NCBI GenBank assembly: GCA_021796055.1
Contig: JAJYOS010000521.1
Span: 1-5,165, forward strand
DNA length: 5,165 bases
Source of the DNA: Bacteroidota bacterium
GTDB lineage: Bacteria > Bacteroidota > Kryptoniia > Kryptoniales > JAKASW01
Direction: 5' to 3'
The notes under the pieces were generated by a model. It saw only the letters and a program-made list of their open reading frames with translations. It was not told the DNA's origin and ran no database searches. A program made the translations under genes and the position numbers. Shown one piece after another: positions 5,019 through 5,165 of this stretch. The stretch's first letter is position 1, and each line of letters begins with the position of its first letter.

Positions 5019-5165
5019 CTATCTCGGCCTTCGTTTCCCCGTAGTCCCTTTACCCCTGACTCCTCGCCTTCGTTTCTCATTCTCGCCGCTCATCTCTTTC
5101 AATCTCTTCTCCACCAAGTAAAACACCGAATCCTTCGCGTACTCGCCCTTCACTCCAACTTTCGC
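5019..5165 (-). CDS. Possible C-terminal end of an unidentified minus-strand gene
   Basis: Read leftward from the window edge, a frame is open for 48 codons and stops at TAG (complement of 5019-5021). It was too short to judge by length. The first part, KGEYAKDSVFYLVEKRLKEM, looks like an ordinary charged amphipathic helix. The last 20 or so residues are very basic (KRRRG, GKRRPR), and the two KRR groups are encoded by a direct repeat. No family is recognised. The gene would converge on the C25 peptidase gene. The alternative is that this is purine-rich non-coding sequence. The start lies outside the window. Confidence 0.4.
   Translation of the reverse strand, partial: AKVGVKGEYAKDSVFYLVEKRLKEMSGENEKRRRGVRGKGTTGKRRPR
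5023..5076. repeat. Pair of short direct repeats
   Basis: GCCTTCGTTTC occurs at 5027-5037 and 5066-5076, 39 bp apart, and the similarity extends to a preceding CTC/CTCG. The 39-bp offset equals 13 codons, so the repeat stays in frame with the candidate minus-strand gene. Confidence 0.5.

Noticed and set aside
4819..5121. Plus-strand open frame of 100 codons at the right end
   Set aside because: The frame opens with a TTG codon lacking a ribosome-binding site, has a low-complexity Leu/Ser/Pro/Arg-rich C-terminal part, and overlaps the more protein-like minus-strand frame.
1..5165. Insertion sequence or defence system
   Set aside because: No transposase, integrase, nuclease, toxin or terminal inverted repeats were found; the genes are a glycosidase, a regulatory pair and a secreted peptidase.

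Overview
The window most likely comes from a bacterium of the FCB group (Bacteroidota, Ignavibacteriota, Kapabacteria and relatives). The main evidence is the last large gene, a gingipain-type (C25) peptidase that ends in a textbook type IX secretion (T9SS) type A sorting domain with the YPNPFNPTT motif common in those lineages. Clear Shine-Dalgarno sequences, together with a promoter of sigma-70 form (TTGATA, 17 bp, TATATT) upstream of that gene, fit an Ignavibacteria- or Chlorobi-like member better than a classical Bacteroidia species. The phylum is an inference; no phylogenetic marker gene is present.

Layout from left to right: (1) bases 1-2058, the 3' part of a large glycoside hydrolase family 2 gene (beta-mannosidase / exo-glucosaminidase / endo-beta-mannosidase type). 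It is open from the first base and closed by a strong intrinsic terminator. (2) Bases 2123-2934, a compact two-gene operon: an SRPBCC/AHSA1-like ligand-pocket protein followed 9 nt later by an ArsR-family winged-helix repressor. Two near-identical palindromes (GTAACYCGKAGGTTAC) lie 28 bp apart in its promoter/RBS region and are probably the autoregulatory operators. (3) Bases 2935-3239, a non-coding spacer with a weak terminator and several hairpins. (4) Bases 3240-4779, a promoter and a compact secreted C25 cysteine peptidase with signal peptide, catalytic domain and T9SS sorting domain. (5) Bases 4780-5165, a hairpin-containing spacer and what may be the C-terminal end of a gene on the minus strand that enters from the right edge.

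The genes do not form one obvious pathway. The GH2 enzyme and the C25 peptidase are both degradative, and the peptidase is clearly built for export to the cell surface. The SRPBCC-ArsR pair between them has its own control signals and looks like an independent regulatory module. The points most worth a second look are the tandem operator pair (one copy covers the ribosome-binding site), the SRPBCC-then-ArsR gene order, and the unusually small C25 peptidase with no room for the usual propeptide.
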